A DNA stretch of 64,000 nucleotides, taken from the NCBI RefSeq assembly GCF_000741715.1, contig NZ_JGZN01000006.1, forward strand, positions 124,001 through 188,000, written 5' to 3'. Source of the stretch: Bifidobacterium saguini DSM 23967 (lineage in GTDB: Bacteria; Actinomycetota; Actinomycetes; Actinomycetales; Bifidobacteriaceae). The position numbers were made by a program, and so were the translations under genes. Within the stretch, counting starts at the first letter, position 1, and each line of letters begins with the position of its first letter. Shown piece by piece: positions 1-8,446 of the stretch. Under the pieces are notes generated by a model. That model saw nothing but the letters and a program-made list of their open reading frames with translations. It had not been told where the DNA came from and did not search any database.

Positions 1-5
1 TCCGT

Positions 6-64
6 ATTTGTGCGGTAATGTGCTCTTTCCGCGCACAGTTCTTAATGAGAACCATTCGCTGCGG
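6..64. repeat. ABC-F tail repeat, copy 1
   Basis: An 18-base block at 6-23 (ATTTGTGCGGTAATGTGC) and a block at about 37-64 with the palindromic core GTTCTTAATGAGAAC followed by ATTCGCTGCGG recur at 1903-1949. An inverted, diverged version of the second block lies at 1799-1834. Bases 42-64 are the last codons and stop of the ABC-F gene, so the repeat is partly coding. Confidence 0.8.
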
Positions 65-1616
65 TAAGCTGCCGCACAAACCAATCATCATGCGAAACAA
101 TAATCAATGCTCCAGGGTAGCTACCGAGCGTGCGTGCGAAAGCAGTCTTGGAATTGAGATCAAGATGATTCGTCGGCTCATCCATCACAATAAGCTGCGG
201 TTTTCTTACCAGCCCAAGGCATAGCAGCAGTTTACGCAGCTCACCAGGGGAGACCACCTCGCCGTGAAGAAGCCTATCCGGATCTGCGTTAAGTTGTGCA
301 TACGCGCTCAGTACCATCGATGTATCGACTGGGCTGAGGCCATGCAGCAATGTGATGGCTCGGTCGGCATCTGCTGCTGTTGTGTTTTGCCGAATTACCA
401 GCGCAGGAACATTGGCCGCGGCATCAATCATCGCGCTTACCAATGTTGACTTGCCGGCACCATTCGGCCCGGTGATGACAAGATGGTCGAGCGGACCGAC
501 ACTGATCAACGGTATCTTCAACCCCTCAGAAGTCATGCTGCCTTGAGGAAGAGCGAGTCGAATCGTATCCCCCGACTGAGACGCTACAGACAATGGCTTA
601 TCCCTCAGTTGCTTGTCAAATGGAATGACTCCTGGCTCAAGACGAATCAGCTCATGCTTGGCGCTAGGCGTGATGTCCATCCATATATTGCCGTCATATC
701 GTTTGGACGCCGTCGATATCGCTTCGCCTGATTGCCGGGCCTTGGCAAGCCGGCCATTGAGCTGCGCATATGAGCGGCTGACTCCAGCATCCAATCCAGT
801 CATTTTTGCCAGATTCCTGCGATTGCGGGCGTCGTGATCCTTGGGACTGATGCGCTCGCCATGCCGCTTGGCTGCTTCGGCCTGCTGCACCTTGGTGAAT
901 CGTTGCGATTGTGCGGCTTCTAGCCTCTTTACCTCCCGGCGGGTGCCGGCCAGTTGTTCCAGAGCAGTGCGGTCATGACATTGCCGCTGCTCCTTGGCCT
1001 GACTGTAGTTGCCTTGGTAGGTATTGACTTCAGTGACATTTTGCCCGCCGATGTGCTTGCGCTCGAACATGACGCAGCGTGTGCAAGTGGCGTCGATGAG
1101 CGTTACATCATGGGAGACGACGATGCCGATTCCCCTGTAGTTTCGCATGACCTCGATGATGGCCTGCTGGGTCGGTTCATCCACATGATTGGTAGGCTCA
1201 TCCAGAATGAGCACGTCAGGTTTCTGTACCAGTGCACATGCGATTTGCAGACGTTTCTGTTCACCGCCAGACAAGGTGTCATACCGGTACGCCCAATCAT
1301 CTCTAATGCTGAGTCGCTCTCGTAGCCGGATGGTTTCGGTTTGCCAATCGGCGGCGAAGTCCTCCAGATTCACGGGTTGGACCGCTATATCTTGCGGGCA
1401 GTAGCGCAATACGAGATTATTGGGCGACACTTGCCCGCTATCGGGACGGAGTTTGCCTCGCGCGATTGCCATCAATGTGGATTTGCCGATGCCGTTGTCG
1501 CCTAATACGGCGGTCCAGCTTTGCGGGAACGTGCAGTTGACCCGGGTAAAGAGCGGATCTACGGCTGTCGGATAGGTAAAGCTGATATTGCTTAAGGACA
1601 AGGTGATAGCTTGCAT
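42..1616 (-). CDS. ABC-F family ATP-binding protein
   Basis: Soluble ABC ATPase of the ABC-F class, with two nucleotide-binding domains on one chain and no membrane segment; such proteins act on the ribosome, some giving antibiotic protection. The first domain shows Walker A GDNGIGKST (about residues 39-47), signature LSGGEQ (about 115-120) and Walker B DEPTNHVD (about 139-146). A charged, helical linker follows. The second domain has GPNGAGKST (near 385-395) and DEPTNHLD, but its signature is degenerate (SPGELRKL). About 524 residues, within the range of Lsa/Msr-like members. The start at 1616 is preferred over 1628 because GGAGG lies five bases before it. Whether it protects against a drug cannot be read from sequence. 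Confidence 0.9.
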   Translation of the reverse strand: MQAITLSLSNISFTYPTAVDPLFTRVNCTFPQSWTAVLGDNGIGKSTLMAIARGKLRPDSGQVSPNNLVLRYCPQDIAVQPVNLEDFAADWQTETIRLRERLSIRDDWAYRYDTLSGGEQKRLQIACALVQKPDVLILDEPTNHVDEPTQQAIIEVMRNYRGIGIVVSHDVTLIDATCTRCVMFERKHIGGQNVTEVNTYQGNYSQAKEQRQCHDRTALEQLAGTRREVKRLEAAQSQRFTKVQQAEAAKRHGERISPKDHDARNRRNLAKMTGLDAGVSRSYAQLNGRLAKARQSGEAISTASKRYDGNIWMDITPSAKHELIRLEPGVIPFDKQLRDKPLSVASQSGDTIRLALPQGSMTSEGLKIPLISVGPLDHLVITGPNGAGKSTLVSAMIDAAANVPALVIRQNTTAADADRAITLLHGLSPVDTSMVLSAYAQLNADPDRLLHGEVVSPGELRKLLLCLGLVRKPQLIVMDEPTNHLDLNSKTAFARTLGSYPGALIIVSHDDWFVRQLTAANGSH

Positions 1617-1798
1617 AAGCGCCTCCATATGGTTGGGCGCACTGCCTTATGATGAGTGATGGCAGCGGATACAGATTGATAGCAGCATGGCAGTGCGCAT
1701 CGATGCGCATAATCCCGTCATGGTACCCGCAGCTATCAGATCAGCAACCTAGTATGTTCTCCTTTATGGTTTTTCAGGCTTTGCCAGCATAGCATATC

Positions 1799-1834
1799 CC
1801 GCAGCGAATCATTCTCAATAAGAACTGTGTGTGG
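1799..1834. repeat. ABC-F tail repeat, inverted copy
   Basis: The reverse complement of this segment matches 30-64 with a few changes: CACAGTTCTTATTGAGAA then ATTCGCTGCGG. It lies in the ABC-F upstream region (1617-1995, a 379-base non-coding stretch). Read on the plus strand it resembles the same gene tail (GCAGCGAAT, TTCTCAATAA). Confidence 0.75.
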
Positions 1835-1860
1835 ACTATTTGAAGGCAACCGCGCATAAT

Positions 1861-1898
1861 AAGGCTGGAATTGGCGGAATAAAGCCATTCCCAGCCTT
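1861..1898 (-). terminator. Probable hairpin terminator after CDF gene or a lost gene
   Basis: AAGGCTGGAATTGGC at 1861-1875 pairs imperfectly with GCCATTCCCAGCCTT at 1884-1898. On the minus strand the stem is followed by a weak T-rich run (TTATTATG). It lies downstream of the CDF gene and of the repeat at 1903-1949. Confidence 0.5.
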
Positions 1899-1902
1899 CC
1901 TC

Positions 1903-1949
1903 ATTTGTGCGGTAATGTGCGGTTCTTAATGAGAACTATTCGCTGCGGG
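1903..1949. repeat. ABC-F tail repeat, direct copy 3
   Basis: The 18-base block of 6-23 is repeated exactly at 1903-1920. It is followed directly by GGTTCTTAATGAGAAC and ATTCGCTGCGG, without the 13-15 bases that separate the two blocks in copy 1. On the minus strand it reads as a gene tail (A-A-N-S-S-H-stop), nearly identical to the end of the ABC-F protein. Confidence 0.8.
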
Positions 1950-1995
1950 ATGAGCGGGTAGCGGGCAGACAGAGACGGCGCTAGGGAAGTGACAC

Positions 1996-2955
1996 TTAAT
2001 GCTGCGCGCGCCAGATGTCTGGCTCGACGTAGATTTCCCACTCATACCACGGCAGAGCGCCGCGGATATTGGTCTCAATCTTGTCGACGGTCTGCACGTC
2101 AAAGTCTCGGTCAAGCTTTGACGTTTCGACTTTCAAGCACAGCAGTACGGAATCCTCATCCATATGAATCGCCTGCATATTGATCAGGCGGTCCACGCCG
2201 TCGGTGCTTTCCACGGCCTTGACAACCTGCGCGCGCGTGCTGGGATCGAGGCTTTCACCAACCAATAGAGAGCCGGACTTAAAGGCCAAAGCCGCCGAAC
2301 CGCAGACCAGCACCAGACCGACGAGCATACCACCGATGGCATCATAGAGTTCGTCGCCGGTAATAATGGAAAGGCCGATGCCCAATCCTGCGAACGCAAG
2401 GCCGATCAGCGCCAACGTATCCTCCATCATGACCGAGGCGAGCTCAGCTGACTTGGTGCGGCGCCAGAAGCCTATTAAAGAATCATCCTCTACTTTGACG
2501 CGCTTCATGCGATCGCGCGCCTCATGTATGGAAGTGTGCAGGCCGTATCCTTCCAGGCAGGCGGAAATGCCAACCACAACCAGTGCGGCAATAAGCTCCA
2601 CCGATTCGGCTTCGCGCGGCACAGTACCTTCAATCAACCCGGCAAGTTTGCCCGCAGCCTGCGATACGGCGAACACGCCACCAACGAAGAAGAGCAGCGT
2701 GGCCACAATGAAACTGGCCAAATACTTCACACGATGCAAGCCGAATGGATGATCGCCGCGGGATTTGCGATCCGAAGCCTTGTCTCCCAGCATGAGCACC
2801 AATTCGTTGGCGCAATCAGCCACCGAGTGCACGGATTCTGAAAACATGGATGATGAACCGGTAAATGCGGCCGCGGCAAATTTGGCGCAAGCCACACCAA
2901 CATTGGCAAGCAGTGCTGCTTTGACTGCAGCGCCTGCATTTTTCTGATCAGACAC
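1996..2955 (-). CDS. Cation diffusion facilitator family transporter
   Basis: Inner-membrane metal-ion/proton antiporter of the CDF family, typically exporting zinc, iron, manganese or related divalent ions. The 319-residue chain opens with a hydrophobic helix (residues about 13-32) and a second segment carrying the H-x3-D metal pair (H43, D47 in SESVHSVAD). Four more membrane helices and a cytoplasmic C-terminal domain follow, as is usual for the family. Start is GTG at 2955 with AGAGGAG upstream. It stands alone on the minus strand, back to back with the gene at 3031. The metal cannot be assigned from the sequence. Confidence 0.88.
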   Translation of the reverse strand: MSDQKNAGAAVKAALLANVGVACAKFAAAAFTGSSSMFSESVHSVADCANELVLMLGDKASDRKSRGDHPFGLHRVKYLASFIVATLLFFVGGVFAVSQAAGKLAGLIEGTVPREAESVELIAALVVVGISACLEGYGLHTSIHEARDRMKRVKVEDDSLIGFWRRTKSAELASVMMEDTLALIGLAFAGLGIGLSIITGDELYDAIGGMLVGLVLVCGSAALAFKSGSLLVGESLDPSTRAQVVKAVESTDGVDRLINMQAIHMDEDSVLLCLKVETSKLDRDFDVQTVDKIETNIRGALPWYEWEIYVEPDIWRAQH

Positions 2956-3030
2956 GATATATCTCCTCTTTCAAGGAGCATTATAGGCTTTCTCGTGAGC
3001 ACCATTCACTGAGAGGTATACTAATCTTTT

Positions 3031-3405
3031 ATGGGAAAAACGACGATTAGGGTAGCTTTTGATGACCCGCTAGAAGCGGCGCATTTCCTGCAGCAATGCC
3101 GTAGAAAAGGCTATGATGCACAGCTTGAGGATTCGCGACCGCAGATTAAGCGTAACGGCCCAGCTTTGGCGACATGGCTGAAAGCACATCCGGGCTGGTA
3201 TAAGGTGGGGGAGTCCGTCAATCGTGCGGCTGCGAATAAAGCGGTATTGAAGATTCGCAATGGCGAGCGTCGTGGCTTTGAGGGCGGCAAATTTGAGGCC
3301 CGCATGGAAAATCAGGATGGCAGCTGGCTGGTGTATGCGCGTTATGCCGGCAGGACTACTAAGCCGCGCAAGCCTCAGGCTGAAGGCATGGAACCATTGT
3401 TCTGA
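3031..3405 (+). CDS. Small conserved protein of unknown function
   Basis: A 124-residue soluble basic protein that I do not assign to a named family. It has no signal peptide or membrane segment. The first half resembles a small alpha/beta fold (TTIRVAFDDPLEAAHFLQQC); the second half is rich in Arg, Gly and Lys and ends in a Lys/Pro-rich tail. No ribosome-binding site precedes the ATG, but TATACT ends eight bases upstream, which fits a leaderless transcript. It runs divergently from the CDF transporter and is followed by a strong two-way terminator. Confidence 0.7.
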   Translation: MGKTTIRVAFDDPLEAAHFLQQCRRKGYDAQLEDSRPQIKRNGPALATWLKAHPGWYKVGESVNRAAANKAVLKIRNGERRGFEGGKFEARMENQDGSWLVYARYAGRTTKPRKPQAEGMEPLF

Positions 3406-3450
3406 TTGGTTTGCACAGCTCAGTCATAATTAAGCCAGACAAGAACTAAT

Positions 3451-3484
3451 AAAACCCCAGCTGCCCGAAAGCAACTGGGGTTTT
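3451..3484. terminator. Bidirectional rho-independent terminator
   Basis: AAAACCCCAG (3451-3460) pairs with CTGGGGTTTT (3475-3484), with an inner TGC/GCA extension. The A-run before and T-run after the stem make it work in both directions, serving the small plus-strand gene and glnA on the minus strand. Confidence 0.9.
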
Positions 3485-3505
3485 ATTATGACCTAAAACT
3501 ACCTA

Positions 3506-4942
3506 TCAGATGTGGTAGTAGAGCTCGTACTCGAGCGGGGTCGGGGTCAGGCGAGCCTGATCGATCTCGTCGCGCTTGAGGCCAATCCAGGTCTCAATGA
3601 GATCGTCGGTGAAGACGTCGCCAGCGGTGAGGAAGTCGTGATCCTCTTCCAGAGCATCCATAGCCTCAGCCAAGGAGCTCGGGACCTGCTTGATGCCAGC
3701 GTGCTCTTCCGGAGGCAGCTCGTAGAGATCCTTGTCGACCGGTTCCGGAGGCTCGATGTGGTTCAGGATGCCGTCCAGGCCAGCCATCAGCTGAGCGGAG
3801 AAGGCGAGGAACGGGTTGCAGGACGGATCCGGAGCACGGAACTCGATACGCTTTGCAGCCGGGGAGGTGCCAGCCAGCGGAATACGGATGGCGGCCGAAC
3901 GGTTACGAGCGGAGTACACCAGGTTGACCGGAGCCTCGAAGCCCGGAACCAGACGGTGGTAGGAGTTCAGAGACGGGTTGGTGAAGGCCAGTACGGAGGA
4001 GGAGTGCTTGATCAGGCCGCCGATGTACCAGCGAGCCAGATCGGACAGACCGGCGTAGCCCTTCTCATCGTAGAACAGCGGCTTGCCGTCCTTCCACAGG
4101 GACTGGTGGCAGTGCATGCCAGTGCCGTTGTCGCCAGCAATCGGCTTCGGCATGAAGGTGGCGGACTTGCCAGCCAGAGCAGCGGTCTCGTGGACAACGT
4201 ACTTGTACTTCATCAGGTCATCGCCTGCATGCTGCAGGGTGTTGAAGCGGTAGTTGATCTCCTGCTGGCCAGCGCCGGCGACCTCGTGGTGAGAACGCTC
4301 GAGGATCAGGCCGACCTTCTGCAGGTTGGCGACCATGTCGTCGCGCAGATCCTGAGTGTGGTCAATCGGAGGAACCGGGAAATAGCCCTTCTTGACGCGG
4401 TTCTTGAAACCGATGTTCGGGGTGCCGTCTTCCTCAACATCAACGCCGGAGTTCCACGGAGCTTCGATGGAGTCGACCTCGTAGAAGGAACGGTTCATGC
4501 CGTTCTCGAAGCGGACCTTGTCGAAGATGAAGAACTCAGCTTCAGGAGCGAAGGATGCGGTGTCGGCGATACCGGTGGACTTCAGGTAAGCCTCAGCCTT
4601 GCCGGCAACCTGACGAGGATCGCGGGAGTACGGCTCGTCGGTCAGCGGGTCGACGATGGAGAAGGCCACGTCGAGGGTCTTGTGCTTACGGAACGGATCA
4701 ACGAATGCGGTGGCAACATCCGGCACCAGCTTCATGTCAGACTCGTTGATGGCCTGGAAGCCCTGGACGGAGGAACCATCGAACGGCATGCCGTCGGTGA
4801 ATGCGTCCTTCAGGAACTCGCTAGCCGGCACGGTGAAGTGCTGCTGAACGCCGATAAGATCGGTGAAACGAACGGAGACATACTCGATGCCTTCCTTATT
4901 GATAAGGGCCTCGGCGTCTTCCTTGGACTTGAGTTCGGTCAC
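3506..4942 (-). CDS. glnA: Glutamine synthetase, type I
   Basis: Makes glutamine from glutamate, ammonium and ATP in the cytoplasm; the main ammonium-assimilating enzyme. The 478 residues fit the GlnA type I dodecamer family. Visible motifs are [12 protein letters not shown] (metal and substrate loop), the ATP-binding Lys/Arg-rich stretch [18 protein letters not shown], and [10 protein letters not shown] near the C-terminus. That Tyr is the site modified by GlnE adenylyltransferase in the I-beta group, so covalent control is likely. Start is GTG with AAGGAG upstream. The DUF4191 gene lies upstream on the same strand, as in many actinobacteria, but 309 bases and a terminator separate them. Confidence 0.97.
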   Translation of the reverse strand: MTELKSKEDAEALINKEGIEYVSVRFTDLIGVQQHFTVPASEFLKDAFTDGMPFDGSSVQGFQAINESDMKLVPDVATAFVDPFRKHKTLDVAFSIVDPLTDEPYSRDPRQVAGKAEAYLKSTGIADTASFAPEAEFFIFDKVRFENGMNRSFYEVDSIEAPWNSGVDVEEDGTPNIGFKNRVKKGYFPVPPIDHTQDLRDDMVANLQKVGLILERSHHEVAGAGQQEINYRFNTLQHAGDDLMKYKYVVHETAALAGKSATFMPKPIAGDNGTGMHCHQSLWKDGKPLFYDEKGYAGLSDLARWYIGGLIKHSSSVLAFTNPSLNSYHRLVPGFEAPVNLVYSARNRSAAIRIPLAGTSPAAKRIEFRAPDPSCNPFLAFSAQLMAGLDGILNHIEPPEPVDKDLYELPPEEHAGIKQVPSSLAEAMDALEEDHDFLTAGDVFTDDLIETWIGLKRDEIDQARLTPTPLEYELYYHI

Positions 4943-4993
4943 GGGACCGCTCCTTTCGTGTGAAATTTAACAGTACCCATCGTAAAATCGCGC

Positions 4994-5042
4994 GTTTCGC
5001 CAGCTCGAAACTTGGGTTACGAGAATGTTTCGTACTGGTTTA
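4994..5042. promoter_or_regulatory. GTTTCG/CGAAAC inverted repeats upstream of glnA
   Basis: GTTTCG (4994-4999), CGAAAC (5006-5011) and GTTTCG (5037-5042) form overlapping inverted repeats 50-100 bases upstream of the glnA start. This looks like an operator, possibly for a nitrogen regulator, but no regulator is identified. The rest of the 4943-5251 gap holds the glnA leader and the terminator at 5186-5226; I see nothing else in it. Confidence 0.4.
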
Positions 5043-5185
5043 TGAATGCCGATGAACCGCGAAATTTCAAGGAATTGATATTTCAGGGAGAAAATGCAGA
5101 CACCGTGAGTTCGTCCGTAACGTGGACAGCGCAGCGAGCGTACGAGTGGTAATGCCGCGAACAAAGGTGAGCAAGGAGACTATAG

Positions 5186-5226
5186 AAAAAGCCCTGACAT
5201 CCAAAATGATTCGGATGTCAGGGCTT
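5186..5226 (-). terminator. Rho-independent terminator of the DUF4191 gene
   Basis: AAGCCCTGACATCC (5189-5202) pairs perfectly with GGATGTCAGGGCTT (5213-5226) around a 10-base loop. On the minus strand the stem is followed by a run of T (complement of AAAAA at 5186-5190). Confidence 0.93.
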
Positions 5227-5251
5227 GAAGCAGCTCTACGTGCTTTGCCGG

Positions 5252-6034
5252 TCAGCGGCCGCGCATTGCTCGGCGGGAAACCTTCTGCGGATGGTACGGG
5301 TCGATGCCCTTAGGCACGTTGTACCCCTTCTTGGCCTGCAGCGTGCGCAGACGATCGTTCAGCGTAGCCATTTCAGCCTTGGTCAGCAGGAAGCGGCGAC
5401 GCGGATGAATCTTGGCGATCAGCGCATTCTTGTGGTTGGTCGGCTCGTAGCTCTTGGAATGGGTCACCGTGTTGCGCAGCTTGTCCAGCGGCACCTGCTT
5501 GGGGCCGTGGCCCACGGAAATACGGTAAACCGGAATGGAGGAGCCGGCGGTAACGCCCTTGATTTCACGCTCCTGACGATCCATAGCCTTCATAATGCGG
5601 CCATAATCGCCTTCGCCGATCAGGTAAATGCCGTTCATCGAAGTACCGCGCCAAATAGCGTCCTTGGTCTTCGGGTCGATCCACACCGGCTCCTGCGGGA
5701 AGTCGAAACCGGCCTTGCTCATGTTGCTCAGCACGCCGATGGCCGCACCCGGCTTGCCATCAATCTGCTTGTAGCCCACGGCATCAGCACGGCGGGTCAG
5801 CATCATCGTGGCGAACAGCAGACCCAGCATAACGGCCGTAATCATCAGGAAGATCCAAGTAAGCCAAGACCACTTGAAGATCAGGCCGATGATGATCATA
5901 ACCACAACCGGCAGCAGGAAGGAGCCGGCTTCAAGCCACGGCAGGGCCTTATCTTCCTTGGCCGTGTACTTGTAAATCTGGATAACCTGCTTGATTGTGC
6001 TTTGCTTCTTAGGCTTTGCTTCCTTGTCCGCCAT
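5252..6034 (-). CDS. DUF4191 domain membrane protein
   Basis: A 260-residue protein of the actinobacterial DUF4191 family. A charged N-terminus precedes two adjacent membrane helices (about residues 37-56 and 59-80); the remaining two thirds is a cytoplasmic or surface domain of unknown role. In Mycobacterium and Corynebacterium the family sits beside lipA/lipB and glnA, and here too it is next to glnA and lpd. Start ATG at 6034 is preferred to GTG at 6037, with GGAAAG upstream. It ends in its own terminator. Function unknown. Confidence 0.85.
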   Translation of the reverse strand: MADKEAKPKKQSTIKQVIQIYKYTAKEDKALPWLEAGSFLLPVVVMIIIGLIFKWSWLTWIFLMITAVMLGLLFATMMLTRRADAVGYKQIDGKPGAAIGVLSNMSKAGFDFPQEPVWIDPKTKDAIWRGTSMNGIYLIGEGDYGRIMKAMDRQEREIKGVTAGSSIPVYRISVGHGPKQVPLDKLRNTVTHSKSYEPTNHKNALIAKIHPRRRFLLTKAEMATLNDRLRTLQAKKGYNVPKGIDPYHPQKVSRRAMRGR

Positions 6035-6126
6035 CACTCTTTCCTTTACTGCATGCTATTGCAATGAACACACTGGCAAATAACTGTATCAGGTGCGCTG
6101 GTCCGCGATTTGCAATTATCTCGTGA

Positions 6127-7614
6127 TTATCTCGTGTGCAGCGGCCGTCCGTCTGCTTTGAGCAGTGCTTCGCCCAACGTCTCGCTGAACGTGGGATGTG
6201 GGTGAATCAACCGCGCAGCATCTGACAATGGCACATGATTACCCACCAGTTGTTCGGCTTCGGCAATGATATCCGAGGCGAGAGGGGAGACCATATGCAC
6301 GCCAAGCACTCGTGGAGTATCAGGGTCCTCCTGGCTGCAGCCGGACACCACGGTCAGCGATCCCGCGGTACCACGCATGAGCATACGGGCGTTAGCCATC
6401 ATCGGATACACGGTTTCCTTGACTTCAAGCAAATCTTCTCGTTCCTGTGCCTGATCCAGCGTCAGTCCAACGGATGCGGCTTCAGGGGAGGAGAACACGA
6501 TTTGCGGCACACTAGTCTCATCGACCGGTGCAACATGCAGGCCGGCGATGGTTTCCGCAATAACCAGCCCCTGCTCGAACGCTCGATGCGCCAGAGCATG
6601 GCCTACGGTAATGTCGCCCACGGCCCAAACACCAGAAACATTCGTTCGGCCAAACGCATCCGTGGCAACGAGTCCGTTTTCGGTCAGTGAAACACCCCAG
6701 GCCGGGTCGGTATTGGGGTCGCGGCCGATGGCAGCCAAGGCAATTTCTCCCCAAACCTGCTGCTCGCCATCAACGCCATCCTTGGTGTAGTGCACCGTGG
6801 CGCCAAGATTCGCGCCGATATCCACATGGGTCACATTGGTATGGGTGATGATATTGACGCCATGCCGTTTGAGCTCGCGGGTCAGTGTGACTCCGGCACG
6901 GCGATCCCAGTTCGACAGTACACGGTCCTTACGAATCAGCAGTGTGACGTTCGATCCGGCTGCATTCCACATCGAAGCGAATTCCAATGCCACCGCTCCG
7001 GCTCCAATGACTACAGCGGAAGAAGGAAATTCGTTGAGCTCCAATGCGTGGGTGGAATCGATCAAGGCTGCCGCGAATGGATTATTCGGCAGTGGGCGTG
7101 GCTTGGCCCCAGTGGCGATAACGATATGGTTCGCCACCAAGTCAATATGGCTGCCTGCCGGCTCCGGTACGTCCGCCTTATGAAAAGCGATGATAGTGGC
7201 CTGCCCGTCAGCAGGAGCCAGATGCACAAGATGACGCCCCTCAGCATCGGTTTCGTCAGCCTTGAACGTTGCGGAAGCGCGCAATACAGTAATGCCGCGA
7301 TGTGCCAAAAGACCCGCGAGCCCGCGAACCATCGTGTCCACGATACGCAGTTTGTAATCACGCAACGTGCCGAAATCAATGCCGTCAACCGAAGCATTGA
7401 CACCAAGTTCCGCAGCCCTGTGCACGGTGTCAATGGTATGTGTGGCGGTAATCAGTGCTTTGGAAGGAATACATCCGCGATTGAGACAAGTTCCGCCAAC
7501 CGTGGCATCACGTTCGACCAGCGCAACTTTCAACCCAAGTTCCGCAGCGCGCAAAGCTGTGGAATAACCTCCAGGACCAGCGCCGATAATTGCCACATCA
7601 TACTGTTCGCTCAT
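6127..7614 (-). CDS. lpdA: Dihydrolipoyl dehydrogenase-like flavoprotein
   Basis: FAD-dependent disulphide oxidoreductase of the dihydrolipoamide dehydrogenase type. It shows the N-terminal FAD motif GAGPGGYSTALRAAELG, the redox pair in GGTCLNRGCIPSKAL, a second dinucleotide site VVIGAGAVALEFASMW for NAD, the FAD site VWAVGDI, and a C-terminal dimerisation region with HPHPTFSE containing the catalytic His-Glu pair. At 495 residues it is slightly long. The start at 7614 is chosen from three close starts because AAAGGAG lies at proper distance. No 2-oxoacid dehydrogenase or lipoyl synthesis gene is near, so its lipoyl partner is unclear. Confidence 0.9.
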   Translation of the reverse strand: MSEQYDVAIIGAGPGGYSTALRAAELGLKVALVERDATVGGTCLNRGCIPSKALITATHTIDTVHRAAELGVNASVDGIDFGTLRDYKLRIVDTMVRGLAGLLAHRGITVLRASATFKADETDAEGRHLVHLAPADGQATIIAFHKADVPEPAGSHIDLVANHIVIATGAKPRPLPNNPFAAALIDSTHALELNEFPSSAVVIGAGAVALEFASMWNAAGSNVTLLIRKDRVLSNWDRRAGVTLTRELKRHGVNIITHTNVTHVDIGANLGATVHYTKDGVDGEQQVWGEIALAAIGRDPNTDPAWGVSLTENGLVATDAFGRTNVSGVWAVGDITVGHALAHRAFEQGLVIAETIAGLHVAPVDETSVPQIVFSSPEAASVGLTLDQAQEREDLLEVKETVYPMMANARMLMRGTAGSLTVVSGCSQEDPDTPRVLGVHMVSPLASDIIAEAEQLVGNHVPLSDAARLIHPHPTFSETLGEALLKADGRPLHTR

Positions 7615-7743
7615 CATGCACTCCTTTGTCCGCACCCGATCTGTAGCTGCAAAATCGGACTATTCCCCATTACATATGACTATGGCTCCCATCATAGGGA
7701 GCCATAGTGCAAATCAAATACAACAAGCGTTGTGAATCAGTAA

Positions 7744-8364
7744 CTAGTCCTCAGGCCAGTGACCGCGCTTGTCATAACGCGGCTTCGGCAAACGCCAGCG
7801 ACGCATCTGAATGGAGCGGCTCCAAGCGTAGGAGAAGGAGCGGGAGCCCTTGGCCACGGAAGCCTCGCCGTACTTGGCAATGAGCTTAGCCTTGAGCTTG
7901 CGCCACATCAGCCACACATCAATGACAACGGCAATCAGGTAACCATACATCAGAGTCATCATGATGATGGAAGCCCAAGCGTTCTGCGATGCGGAAGTAA
8001 CGAACATGGAGACAATCAGAATGGCGAACGCCACAGGAATGAACCATTCGCCCAAGTTGAAGCGGGCATCCACATAATCGCGGATGTAAATACGCCACGG
8101 CAGTCGCTCGGACTTCGGCATATTGTTCAGATCGCCGCTCTGCATAGCCGCGTACTCGCGGTTCTCGCGCTCGCGCATACGAGCCTTGGCGGCTTTGGCG
8201 CTGGCCTTACGGTCGGTGGGAACCAGCGGGCGGATACCGGCAGCCTGTGCCTTCTTCATCTTCGGGGTCGGGCGGCCCTTGCCAGCGGACGGATTAGTGT
8301 TCTTCTCTTCGGCCTGTTCCACGGGAACTTGGGCCTCTTTTTTCTTGAACGGGTTCCATGTCAT
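7744..8364 (-). CDS. DUF3043 domain membrane protein
   Basis: A 206-residue protein of the actinobacterial DUF3043 family, function unknown. The first 100 residues are strongly basic and Ala/Lys-rich (KPKMKKAQ-like stretches, RMRERENREY). Two membrane helices follow at about 110-130 and 135-155, and the tail is basic. There is no ribosome-binding site; on the minus strand TAACCT ends six bases before the ATG, as in leaderless promoters. It runs in the same direction as lpdA, with 129 bases between them. Confidence 0.82.
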   Translation of the reverse strand: MTWNPFKKKEAQVPVEQAEEKNTNPSAGKGRPTPKMKKAQAAGIRPLVPTDRKASAKAAKARMRERENREYAAMQSGDLNNMPKSERLPWRIYIRDYVDARFNLGEWFIPVAFAILIVSMFVTSASQNAWASIIMMTLMYGYLIAVVIDVWLMWRKLKAKLIAKYGEASVAKGSRSFSYAWSRSIQMRRWRLPKPRYDKRGHWPED

Positions 8365-8446
8365 GCTTTGAGGTTACGGTGACGTTCAGACACATGTTGT
8401 GTAGGCGTAACCATTGGTATAACGCCCTTATATATAAGGAGAACAC

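Noticed and set aside
3512-4963. 483-codon open frame antisense to glnA
   Set aside because: Mirror of glnA codon bias; starts and ends have no signals and glnA is unambiguous.
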